Positions 28,580-36,154 of a stretch of DNA of 64,000 nt are shown in pieces. Every line of letters begins with the position of its first letter. The stretch's first letter is position 1. The position numbers and the translations under genes are program-made. The stretch is from contig NZ_AP024630.1 of assembly GCF_019976975.1 (NCBI RefSeq), forward strand, positions 4,464,001-4,528,000, written 5' to 3'. The notes under the pieces are model-generated. The model worked only from the letters and a program-made list of their open reading frames with translations. It was not told where the DNA came from and did not search any database. The stretch is from Arthrobacter sp. NtRootA1 (GTDB lineage Bacteria > Actinomycetota > Actinomycetes > Actinomycetales > Micrococcaceae).

Positions 28580-28617
28580 GCGGACGACGGCGGCACTTGA
28601 GTGCCGTCGTCGTCCGC
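28580..28617 (+). terminator. Terminator after amt
   Basis: A 17-bp stem (GCGGACGACGGCGGCAC and complement, one G-T pair) with loop TTGA, 22 bases past the amt stop and before the convergent DUF1992 gene. Confidence 0.8.
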
Positions 28618-28665
28618 TGCTTGGTGGGGGCGAACCGTTGCTGGATGATCCAGCAGAAATTCAGC

Positions 28666-29262
28666 TCAGCCGAAGCCGTTCCAGAGCCGCTGCCACCACG
28701 TTCGTTTGATTGGTTCCTCCGGCTCCGGCTCAGGTGGAGACGCCGCAGCCCGACGCTCGCGCCATCGTTCCAGCTCGGCGTCAACATCCCGCAGCTTGGT
28801 GATCACAGGCGGGCCGCCCTGAAGCTGGCGACGGGCCTCGACGACCCGCTTGTTGAAGTCCTCCAGGACGTCGCGGACCTGCTTTTCCGTGTACTGCTGA
28901 TCCAGCTTCGCGTCGAGTTCAGCGTCCTCGATTCGTAGCAGAATGGCTGGTGGGCCGATCCCGCTAAGTCGTTCACGCTGAATGAGGCCCTTGACCCACC
29001 AGTCCGGGTCATAGTGCTCGCCCAAGCCCGGGATCGGTTTGCCGGCGTATTTGAGGTTGTCGAACTTGCCCTGGTTCATGGCATCCCGGATCAGATATTC
29101 GACCCGCGCGGCATCGTCCACCTTCCGGCGTTTCTCCCGCTCTTCTGCGTCGGCCGCCTCGAGCTCTGCGTCTTCCTCGGCGTTGCCGCCCCACGAGCGG
29201 ACGGCCCGCAATTCCGCGCCCCGCTCGAGCTTCCGCCTGAAGGCGTTGTTCTCCGCGTTCAC
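28666..29262 (-). CDS. DUF1992 (DnaJ homologue subfamily C28-like) protein
   Basis: A 198-residue soluble protein. The DUF1992 core spans about residues 50-125: VEYLIRDAMNQGKFDNLKYAGKPIPGLGEHYDPDWWVKGLIQRE. The flanks are highly charged and probably coiled-coil (EEDAELEAADAEEREKRRK; ELERWRERRAAA). No J-domain HPD motif is present. Function unknown; eukaryotic relatives are linked to Golgi/chaperone roles. I chose GTG 29262 because GGAGGTGG precedes it, whereas the longer upstream start lacks one. It ends convergent with amt, separated by the 28580-28617 terminator. Single gene. Confidence 0.8.
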   Translation of the reverse strand: MNAENNAFRRKLERGAELRAVRSWGGNAEEDAELEAADAEEREKRRKVDDAARVEYLIRDAMNQGKFDNLKYAGKPIPGLGEHYDPDWWVKGLIQRERLSGIGPPAILLRIEDAELDAKLDQQYTEKQVRDVLEDFNKRVVEARRQLQGGPPVITKLRDVDAELERWRERRAAASPPEPEPEEPIKRTWWQRLWNGFG

Positions 29263-29400
29263 GTTTTCGCCACCTCCTCGCACGGCAGTCCGCTCCTGCC
29301 GGAAATCGTGGTTCCCGGCTCCAGTATTCCGCACTTTGCGGGGCCACGGGGAGGGCCGACGGCTACTCTCGAGCCAAAGATCCCCACAGGAAGGAGCCCT

Positions 29401-29499
29401 GTTGCTTCACGACCATTTTTGACAGCCAAGCGGCCCCGACACGCCGCAGGTATCGGCGTGTCGGGGCCAGTGTCAGCTCAAAGCTGGTCATGAAGCAAC
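29401..29499. terminator. Nested hairpins downstream of the SulP-carbonic anhydrase gene
   Basis: An inner perfect 14-bp stem (GGCCCCGACACGCC at 29432-29445 with its complement at 29455-29468) lies inside an outer repeat GTTGCTTCACGACC / GGTCATGAAGCAAC (29401-29414 and 29486-29499, one mismatch). The inner hairpin likely terminates the minus-strand gene; the outer arms are unexplained. Confidence 0.65.
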
Positions 29500-29526
29500 G
29501 GAGGCCAACGCACGCCAGCTGGCAGG

Positions 29527-31848
29527 CTAGTGAACGGCCATGCTCGGATCCAGTTGCTCGATGCCCTGCGGCGTGACCAGGACCACCCGGGCGGTGCAGA
29601 TGTCGTAGAACAAGCCCGTGGCCTGCACTTGCCCAGATGCCAACGCCGGCCCCGTAACCGGGTGCTCTTCGAGTTTCTGGAGCTGGACAGCGACGTTCAC
29701 CATGCTTAGCTGGTCCAGCCGGCTGTAGCCTTCAGCTTCGGCAGCAAGGGCGACAGGATGACCGTCCAACAGCGAGCGGTAGCTCGGCCGGGCGTGCTCC
29801 AACCAGGCATCGAATCCCCGGCCCAAGGCCGCGGCCGCACCCTCGGCGTCGGCTATTACAGCCTTCATCGCGCCACAGTTGGAGTGACCGCAGATCACGA
29901 TCGAGTCCACGGACAAGCCCTTGACCGCGAATGCCAGTGCCGAGTCGATCGAGGCATCCCGGCCATCAGGGCACACTACGTTGCCGATGTTCCGCAGTGT
30001 CAGAAGGTCGCCCGGGCCGCTGCTGGTGATGAGGTTCGGATTGACCCGGGAGTCGACGCAGGCCACAAACAATGTGTCCGGGTTCTGCCCCTCGGTCAGA
30101 TCCTGCACCAGCGGACGAACCTTGTCTGCGTAGCGTCGATGGTATTTGTCGATGCCAAGGAGGATCGACCGCAGCGGAAGCTGCCCGCCGTCGTCGTGCG
30201 CTTCCTGGTGGGCACCATCCAGAGGCGACGACTGCCAGGAAGTCCTGGGCGGCAGCGGGAATTCGCGTGGATCCTGGCGCTGGGGAGTGTTGTCCGCGGC
30301 GTCGGTGAAAGCGGTGGTTCCGTGTTCCTCCAGCAGCACCGAGGCGCCGCTGGAGCGGTGTTGCGTCTGCCAGGCGACCAGGGCCTCGCGGAACGCGTGA
30401 TCGAGGTAATCGGCGTTGAGTTCAACCACTGCGTCCTGTCCGTCGGGCACGGAGTGAAGCACGCGGTTCAGCCGAGGGAGGGCGAAGAAGCTGCAGGACC
30501 CGGCGATCGTGACGCGCCACGGCAGCCCCTCACCCGCGGGAGCATAGGCGTGGATCTGGGCACGGAGTACCCGCCACAACACGCAGAGGGCCGCGAGCGC
30601 GAGGCCGATAATGACGCCTTCGAGCAGGTTCAGTACAACAACGCATGCCAGCGTGACCACGTAGACCAGGAGGTCACCGGTTCGGAGGCTGGTCTTGATG
30701 TCGGCGACCTTGATGAGCTTGGCGCCGATGACGAGCAACAGGCCTGCGAGCACGGACAACGGGATCAGCTGGATGAGACCGGCGAACAGTGCCGAGAACA
30801 CCAGGACCCACACGCCGTGCAGGATGGCGGATGTACGGCTCGCGGCGCCTGCCTCAACGTTGGTGGCGCTGCGGACGATCACGCCCGTCACGGGGAGGCC
30901 GCCGAGCATTCCGGAGACCACGTTGGCGGAGCCTTGGCCGACGAGCTCCCGGTTGAGATTGGTCCGGCTGCCCGCGTGCATCTTGTCCACCGCGACCGCG
31001 GACAGCAGCGACTCGATGCTTGCGATCAGGGCTACCGTGATGACTGCCATGACGGCGGCACGCCAGTTGCCGTCGGGCAAGCTTGGCAGGGCAACGGCGT
31101 CGAACAGCGAACCGCTGAAGCTGATGCGCTCGACGCTGGGCGCAACTGCTGCAGACAAAGCGGTGACAGCGACGACCGCCGCCAGCGGGCCGGGAATCTT
31201 CCGCACTGCGGTGGGCAGATATTTCCAAGCGAGGAGGATGGCCACGACTGCCAGGCCCAGAAGGGCGGAGTGCAGCTCCACGTTGGTGATGGCGGCCGGA
31301 AGTGCGGTCAGGTTTTCGACGGCGGACCCAGCCGCCTGGCCACCGAGAAGCACATGCAACTGCTGCAGGATGATCGTGATGCCGATGCCGGCCAGCATCG
31401 CTTTGACCACCACCGGCGAAACGGCGAGTGCCGCCCTGCCTACGCGGCTAATGCCCAGCAGTAACTGCACGACGCCGGCGCCCGCAGTAATAGCGCACGT
31501 CACCTGCCAACCGAACTCATCAACCAGACCGGCGACGACGACGGTCAGCCCGGCGGCGGGACCACTCACCTGAAGTGGGGAGCCGCCTAGGCTTCCCGCC
31601 ACAATGCCTCCGATGGCGGCTGCGATGAGCCCGGCCATGACGGGCGCTCCGGAGGCTGCCGCGATGCCGAGGGAAAGGGGAAGCGCAACAAGGAAAACCA
31701 CCAAGGACGCAGGGAGGTCGGCGCCCAGGCTGCTGAGGAAACTTCCGGCTTTGCGGGGGTTGCCGAGCGGGTTCTTGCCAGGCGGGTTCTTTCCGGGCGG
31801 GCTGTGGGAGTCGGTGGAGATGGAAGCGGAGTCGTTTGGTTGTGGCAC
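29527..31848 (-). CDS. SulP-family anion (bicarbonate) transporter fused to beta-carbonic anhydrase
   Basis: A 773-residue two-domain protein. Residues ~30-450 are a SulP transporter with 10-14 helices (DLPASLVVFLVALPLSLGIA, SGPAAGLTVVVAGLV, LNRELVGQGSANVVSGMLGGLPVTGVIVRSA). A short STAS-like linker follows. The C-terminal ~200 residues are a beta-carbonic anhydrase with zinc ligands Cys597, His655, Cys658 and the Asp599-Arg601 dyad (ACVDSRVNP and CGHSNCGAM). It likely imports bicarbonate and interconverts it with CO2 at the membrane, aiding anaplerosis. GTG 31848 has AGGAATTTCA before it; the longer ORF upstream overlaps the divergent gene and is rejected. A 25-base palindrome sits in its promoter region. 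Such fusions are known in other bacteria. Confidence 0.92.
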   Translation of the reverse strand: MPQPNDSASISTDSHSPPGKNPPGKNPLGNPRKAGSFLSSLGADLPASLVVFLVALPLSLGIAAASGAPVMAGLIAAAIGGIVAGSLGGSPLQVSGPAAGLTVVVAGLVDEFGWQVTCAITAGAGVVQLLLGISRVGRAALAVSPVVVKAMLAGIGITIILQQLHVLLGGQAAGSAVENLTALPAAITNVELHSALLGLAVVAILLAWKYLPTAVRKIPGPLAAVVAVTALSAAVAPSVERISFSGSLFDAVALPSLPDGNWRAAVMAVITVALIASIESLLSAVAVDKMHAGSRTNLNRELVGQGSANVVSGMLGGLPVTGVIVRSATNVEAGAASRTSAILHGVWVLVFSALFAGLIQLIPLSVLAGLLLVIGAKLIKVADIKTSLRTGDLLVYVVTLACVVVLNLLEGVIIGLALAALCVLWRVLRAQIHAYAPAGEGLPWRVTIAGSCSFFALPRLNRVLHSVPDGQDAVVELNADYLDHAFREALVAWQTQHRSSGASVLLEEHGTTAFTDAADNTPQRQDPREFPLPPRTSWQSSPLDGAHQEAHDDGGQLPLRSILLGIDKYHRRYADKVRPLVQDLTEGQNPDTLFVACVDSRVNPNLITSSGPGDLLTLRNIGNVVCPDGRDASIDSALAFAVKGLSVDSIVICGHSNCGAMKAVIADAEGAAAALGRGFDAWLEHARPSYRSLLDGHPVALAAEAEGYSRLDQLSMVNVAVQLQKLEEHPVTGPALASGQVQATGLFYDICTARVVLVTPQGIEQLDPSMAVH

Positions 31849-31892
31849 TGAAATTCCTAAGGCTCGGGAACATTGACCCTTCCAGCGTAGAA

Positions 31893-31917
31893 ATCTTGTC
31901 ACGTGAAATGACAAGAT
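31893..31917. promoter_or_regulatory. Palindromic operator upstream of the SulP-carbonic anhydrase gene
   Basis: ATCTTGTCA-N7-TGACAAGAT, perfect 9-base arms, 45-70 bases before the GTG start. Further CTTGTGA half-sites follow at about 31926-31943. The regulator is unknown and not encoded beside it. Confidence 0.6.
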
Positions 31918-32092
31918 GATGTGATTCTTGTGACAAAACTTGTGAACAGGCGGCGTCATGTGGCGACCAATGGGAACTTTTCCGCGGGCGGAACTCGTTG
32001 GAAACCCAGCGCACTGCTCACCTCCGCCGCAGCTCGGCGCAATGCCAAGCATCGGCCCCTCCCGCCGTCGTTCTTGCCTCTCCTGCCATAAC

Positions 32093-32106
32093 CTAAGGCT
32101 CCTTAG
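32093..32106. promoter_or_regulatory. Short palindrome before the acyl-CoA dehydrogenase operon
   Basis: CTAAGG-CT-CCTTAG, a perfect 6+2+6 repeat 15 bases before the ATG at 32122. It is of TetR/MarR-operator size and well placed to block transcription or initiation. Confidence 0.45.
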
Positions 32107-32121
32107 TTTAGGCTTGACTCC

Positions 32122-33195
32122 ATGAGCGACCCCGAAGCCCATCCCGTACGCATCAGTTCCGAGTCCGTTCAACTTCAAGCCCTGGAACCCGTACTCGAAG
32201 AGATCCGGTCGGCCGTGAGTAACATCCCTGAACTGTTGGCCATTGCCGGGGAGATAGGACACACTGCCCCGAAACCTGGCGAGGGCAACACAGCCAAGCT
32301 CTGGGAACTCCTGGCGTCCGTAACGGCTGTGGACGTGGCCGCCGGACGCGTCCTTGAACCCCATCTGGATGCCCTCGCGATCCTGGCCCAGTCCGGTTCC
32401 GAAGCAATCGAGACAGGCACGTGGGGGGTCTTCGCGGCCGAAGGCCACGGCATGAAACTCGAGGCCAAGACCGGCCCTGCCGGAAACTACGTACTCAACG
32501 GCGCCAAACCCTGGTGCTCGCTGGCCGCCCAACTGGACAATGCCATCATCACAGCCCACACGGAAGGCAACGGCAGGACGGCCTTCGCCGTCAGCCTGAA
32601 GGACCCTGGAGTATCGTGCGAAACCCCGAAGTGGACCAGCCGCGGCCTGCAGGAAATCCCCAGCGGCACCGTCCAGTTCGAGCATGTGAAGGCAGCACCG
32701 GTGGGCGACGAGGGCTGGTATTTCAAACGTCCCGGCTTCGCCTGGGGTGGCATGGGAGTGGCCTCGTGCTGGTTCGGCGGAGCCGTGGCAATGGCCCGTG
32801 ACTTCAGGGCAGCCCTGGCCGCGGGCGTAGGAAACGGCCGGAACCCGGACCAGATCGCCCTCGCTTCCCTGGGCGAGGTGGACCGGATCCTCACCTCCGT
32901 CGGCGGATACCTGGCCGAAACAGCCGAACGGATCGACGCCGGCGGCCTGGCCGATTCAGGTGCGGACGGCTCCAGCGCCTGGAGCGAAGCCTTGCGCGTC
33001 CGCGGGACTGTTGCCGCCGCCGTCGAACGTGTCCTAACGGTTGTGAGCCAGAACCTCGGACCGGGCCCGCTGGCTTTCAACGAGGCGTACGGAAAACGAA
33101 TAGCGGACCTGTCCTTATACATTCGCCAGCACCACGCCCTGCGCGACGACGCGCAGTTGGGCGCCTTGACTCTGGATGGGGACGCCGGATGGTGA
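32122..33195 (+). CDS. Acyl-CoA dehydrogenase-like protein
   Basis: The flavoprotein fold of acyl-CoA dehydrogenases, 357 residues: N-terminal helical domain (~1-110), beta-domain with GTWGVFAAEGHGMKLEAK, NYVLNGAKPWCSLAAQLDNAIITA and SRGLQEIPSGTVQFEHVKA, then the C-terminal four-helix domain. It is somewhat short, and the usual catalytic base glutamate is not obvious, so it may act on a carrier-bound or unusual substrate or hydroxylate rather than perform ordinary beta-oxidation. It starts an operon: its 3' end overlaps the PIG-L/methyltransferase gene by 7 bases and the glycosyltransferase follows with 4-base overlap. No other fatty-acid genes lie nearby. Confidence 0.82.
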   Translation: MSDPEAHPVRISSESVQLQALEPVLEEIRSAVSNIPELLAIAGEIGHTAPKPGEGNTAKLWELLASVTAVDVAAGRVLEPHLDALAILAQSGSEAIETGTWGVFAAEGHGMKLEAKTGPAGNYVLNGAKPWCSLAAQLDNAIITAHTEGNGRTAFAVSLKDPGVSCETPKWTSRGLQEIPSGTVQFEHVKAAPVGDEGWYFKRPGFAWGGMGVASCWFGGAVAMARDFRAALAAGVGNGRNPDQIALASLGEVDRILTSVGGYLAETAERIDAGGLADSGADGSSAWSEALRVRGTVAAAVERVLTVVSQNLGPGPLAFNEAYGKRIADLSLYIRQHHALRDDAQLGALTLDGDAGW

Positions 33196-34547
33196 GCTTC
33201 TCGCACGCAGACACGGGAACAACCGAGGCGGAATGGGCGGCCAGCGGCGTCGCTGCCTTGCCGGAATTGCCGCTCGACGCAAGCAGGCTCACAAGCATGG
33301 CCTTTGTGGTGCTCGCCGCGCATCCGGACGACGAAACACTCGGCGCCGGCGGCCTCCTTGCCAAGCTCCACCACAGCGGGGCAAGCGTGAAGCTCCTGCT
33401 CTGCACAGCCGGCGAAGCCTCGCACCCGGAGTCGCAAACCACGACGCCGGAACAGCTTGCCGCCGTCAGGCTCAATGAGTTCGACACGGCTGTGTCCGGG
33501 CTGGCTCCCAGCGCGGCGTGGCAATTCCTGGAGCTGCCGGACGGGCGGCTGGCCGCCCATGAAGATCGAATCGAAGACGCGGTTCGCGAAGCAACGTCAG
33601 GCCATCCGGCGGACAACGTGGTGATCGTGGCGCCCTACCGCTCGGACGGGCACACAGACCACGACACCCTGGGCTCGATCGCAGCCAGGGTTGCCGGCGC
33701 CGGAGGCCATGGCCTGCTGGAGTACCCCATTTGGTATTGGCTCTGGGCAGGACCCGGCGATGCCGCGTGGCAGTCATGGGTACGGGTCCCGTTAACCGCG
33801 GCGGAGCGGGAAGCCAAGAACAAGGCAATGGGCGCCCATGCCTCGCAAGTGGAACCGTTGTCCGAGCAGCCGGGTGATGAGACGCTGCTGTCCGGGACTT
33901 TCCTGGAGCACTTTTCCCGTCACTTCGAGACCTTCGCCTGGCACCCATTCACGGCGGGGAGCAACACAGCAGCAGACGCAGAGCGGATCTTCGACGAGGT
34001 TCACTCCCGTGAAGAGGATCCGTGGGACTACTCCTCCAGTTGGTACGAACGCCGCAAGCGGGCCCTGACGTTGGGGGCCTTGCCCAAGGAGTCGTATGAT
34101 TCCGGCTTGGAACTGGGCTGTTCCATCGGCACCCTCAGCGAGGAACTCGCAAGGCGATGCCGGCAGTTCCTTGGAGTGGACGCCAGCAGCACGGCATTGC
34201 TCCAGGCAAGACAGCGGCTCTCCGGATACCCATCGGCCGAAGCCCGCCACCTCACTGTGCCGGATGAGTGGCCGGAAGGGACCTTCGACCTGGTGGTGTT
34301 GTCCGAGACGGGCTATTACCTTTCGCCGGAAGAACTGATCGAACTGCTGGACCGGATTCGAGCTTCCACCCGCCCCGGCGGCACCCTGCTTCTTTGCCAT
34401 TGGCGGCATCCGATCTCGGGCTGGCAGTTGGACGCAGAGGCGGTGCACGCAATGGCCCGCAGCCATCTTGTGTGGCCCGCGCATGGGATCTACCGGGAAA
34501 AGGACTTCATGCTGGAGATCCTTGTTGCCCCGAGTGAAACGCTGTGA
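33189..34547 (+). CDS. PIG-L (LmbE) deacetylase fused to NodS-like SAM methyltransferase
   Basis: A 452-residue fusion. Residues ~35-240 form a PIG-L zinc deacetylase: AHPDDETLGAGG (44-55, zinc ligands and catalytic Asp) and the later SDGHTDHD histidine. Residues ~265-450 form a class I SAM methyltransferase of the NodS group: WYERRKRALTLGAL, LELGCSIGTLSEELARR for SAM binding, FLGVDASSTALLQAR, and the FDLVVLSETGYYL motif IV region. PIG-L enzymes remove N-acetyl groups from sugars; NodS methylates the freed amine of chitooligosaccharide. So one chain could deacetylate then N-methylate an amino sugar. It overlaps both operon neighbours. The substrate is unknown. Confidence 0.85.
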   Translation: MVSFSHADTGTTEAEWAASGVAALPELPLDASRLTSMAFVVLAAHPDDETLGAGGLLAKLHHSGASVKLLLCTAGEASHPESQTTTPEQLAAVRLNEFDTAVSGLAPSAAWQFLELPDGRLAAHEDRIEDAVREATSGHPADNVVIVAPYRSDGHTDHDTLGSIAARVAGAGGHGLLEYPIWYWLWAGPGDAAWQSWVRVPLTAAEREAKNKAMGAHASQVEPLSEQPGDETLLSGTFLEHFSRHFETFAWHPFTAGSNTAADAERIFDEVHSREEDPWDYSSSWYERRKRALTLGALPKESYDSGLELGCSIGTLSEELARRCRQFLGVDASSTALLQARQRLSGYPSAEARHLTVPDEWPEGTFDLVVLSETGYYLSPEELIELLDRIRASTRPGGTLLLCHWRHPISGWQLDAEAVHAMARSHLVWPAHGIYREKDFMLEILVAPSETL

Positions 34548-35296
34548 CCGCCGCGGAGCGGCAAAAAATCCGGAGCGTCGCGGTGGTCATGCCGGCCCAC
34601 AACGAGGAAAGGCACATCGGCTCAGCATTGGCGGCGTTGCAGACCGCGGCGGATGCCCTTCAGCGCGAGCACGCCGGAATCGGGGTTTCAATCGCTGTGG
34701 TCCTGGACGCCTGCACGGACCGATCCTCCAGCATCACGGCTGCGTACACTTTGGCTGATCTCCGTTTCCTCCCGGTGGAGGTCGGATTTCGCAGCACGGG
34801 CGCCAGCCGCGACGCCGGCATCCGTGCAGCCTTGGAACGCCTGCCCTTCGCCGCAGGCGCAGGCGCAGGTACGTGGTTGGCCACCACCGACGCCGACTCC
34901 ACCGTCCCGGGGCACTGGCTGGTGCGACAGGTGGAACTTGCCAACGCCGGTGCCGACGCCATCTTGGGATCCGTGGAGCCGGACTCCCGGGACATGGACG
35001 AGGCAGTCCTGGAACGCTGGCGGGAACTGCACCCCTCCCGGGAGGACCATCCCCATATTTACGGGGCAAACCTTGGCGTCCGTGCTTCTGCGTATCTGGC
35101 CGCGGGCGGCTTTCCGAGGCTAAGGTCCCACGAGGACCGGGTCCTGGTTGAACGCCTTCGGCGGCTCGGGCTGGCGGTCATCGCCACGGACACCACCAAG
35201 GTGATAACCTCCGGGCGACTGCAGGCCCGGGCACCCGAAGGATTCGCGGCCTATCTCCGTGCCCTTAGCTCCGGCCTTTCGTCCGTGGCGCGCTAA
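34544..35296 (+). CDS. GT2-family glycosyltransferase
   Basis: A 250-residue GT-A fold enzyme: VVMPAHNEERHIGSALAAL at residues 8-27, DACTDRSSSI near 53, FRSTGASRDAGIRAAL near 84, the DADS metal motif in WLATTDADSTVPGHW near 110, and GANLGVRASAYLAAGGF near 168. No membrane segments, so it acts in the cytosol or peripherally. It starts with GTG inside the stop of the PIG-L/methyltransferase gene, giving tight coupling. Its 3' end overlaps the stop of the convergent adk gene by a few bases. Together with the two genes before it, this suggests assembly of a small modified glycoconjugate. Confidence 0.85.
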   Translation: MTAAERQKIRSVAVVMPAHNEERHIGSALAALQTAADALQREHAGIGVSIAVVLDACTDRSSSITAAYTLADLRFLPVEVGFRSTGASRDAGIRAALERLPFAAGAGAGTWLATTDADSTVPGHWLVRQVELANAGADAILGSVEPDSRDMDEAVLERWRELHPSREDHPHIYGANLGVRASAYLAAGGFPRLRSHEDRVLVERLRRLGLAVIATDTTKVITSGRLQARAPEGFAAYLRALSSGLSSVAR

Positions 35297-35871
35297 GCCG
35301 CCAAGGCCTTCTCCACCGCAGCGATCGCAGCAGCCGTGATCGATTCGCGATCGCCGGAGCCGTCCACCATCAACAGGATTCCGCGTTGGCTGTACGCAGT
35401 CACCACAGGTTGCGTTTCATCCCGGTACAGCTCCAGCCGGCGCTGAATCACAAGTTCAGTATCGTCGCTGCGGCCCTGTTCCTGAGCCCGTTGAAGCATG
35501 CGGGCAACGAGCTCGGCATCTTCCACTGTCAGCACGAGAACCACTTCAAGTGCCTGTTGTTTTGCGGCCAGAATCTCATCAAGGGCGCCAATTTGGATGA
35601 CATTGCGCGGGTAGCCGTCCAGGAGGAACCCGTTCCCTGTATCGGCGTCTTCCAGGCGTTGGCGGAGCATAGCCGTGGTGACATGGTCAGGAACAAACTC
35701 ACCCCGGTCCATGTACTCGCCGGCCTCTGCGCCGAGTTCCGTCTTGTCCCGAACATGTGCACGGAAGAGGTCTCCCGTAGAGATCGCCGGGATCGAGAAA
35801 TGCCGGGCGATCACTTCCGCCTGCGTGCCTTTGCCGGAACCTGGAGGGCCCATGATGATCAATCGCGCCAT
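35293..35871 (-). CDS. adk: Adenylate kinase
   Basis: Interconverts ATP+AMP and 2 ADP. The 192-residue protein is the short-LID actinobacterial form: P-loop GPPGSGKGTQ (residues 8-17), AMP-binding STGDLFRAHV (32-41), FLLDGYPRNVIQ (~84-95) and the RSDDTELVIQRRLELYRDETQPV LID/core segment. ATG 35871 (MARLIIMGPPG) is the correct start; the longer in-frame extension lacks conservation. It is not in a ribosomal protein (secY-adk-map) context here, so it may be a second copy, which I cannot verify. Its stop overlaps the convergent glycosyltransferase stop. Confidence 0.93.
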   Translation of the reverse strand: MARLIIMGPPGSGKGTQAEVIARHFSIPAISTGDLFRAHVRDKTELGAEAGEYMDRGEFVPDHVTTAMLRQRLEDADTGNGFLLDGYPRNVIQIGALDEILAAKQQALEVVLVLTVEDAELVARMLQRAQEQGRSDDTELVIQRRLELYRDETQPVVTAYSQRGILLMVDGSGDRESITAAAIAAVEKALAA

Positions 35872-35915
35872 GACACAAGTCCGTTTCAAGAGGCGGCCGG
35901 GACTTAAACGATACG

Positions 35916-35952
35916 CCGACGACGGCGCGACACTCCCGCCGTCGTCGGTTTT
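35916..35952 (+). terminator. Hairpin with U-tract upstream of adk
   Basis: A perfect 11-bp stem (CCGACGACGGC and its complement), an 11-base loop, and TTTT on the plus strand. By orientation it would stop transcripts of the preceding plus-strand operon after they cross adk in antisense; on the minus strand it lies in the adk leader. Confidence 0.6.
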
Positions 35953-36119
35953 CCTGCCGGCCGCTAATGGCATCAGGCGTTCGCAGTCCATCGCGATTCC
36001 CCCGCACGATCTGCTCCCCCACGCTTCTCCTTAGTCGCCAGGGACGGTTTTTGGGATCATTCCGCGGTCACCTCTTGCGGCCCGCAACGCCCGGAGGTAG
36101 GTTTTTGAAACGTACCAAA

Positions 36120-36131
36120 GAAAGCGCTTTC
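36120..36131. promoter_or_regulatory. LacI-type operator before the PL26-like gene
   Basis: GAAAGCGCTTTC, a perfect 12-base palindrome with central CG, 23 bases before the ATG. The same box with one change occurs at 41989-42000 before the PL11-like lyase. Confidence 0.6.
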
Positions 36132-36154
36132 CGGAACTTTAGGTGGAATCGAAC

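Noticed and set aside
29758..31464. Plus-strand ORF of 568 residues
   Set aside because: Antisense shadow of the SulP-carbonic anhydrase gene, typical of high-GC codon bias.
31849..32685. N-terminal extension of the SulP-carbonic anhydrase frame to 1052 residues
   Set aside because: The added part overlaps the divergent acyl-CoA dehydrogenase gene in antisense and shows no domain. GTG 31848 has a good ribosome binding site.
35872..35991. 40-residue N-terminal extension of adenylate kinase
   Set aside because: Adenylate kinases begin directly before the P-loop, and the extension crosses a terminator-like hairpin.
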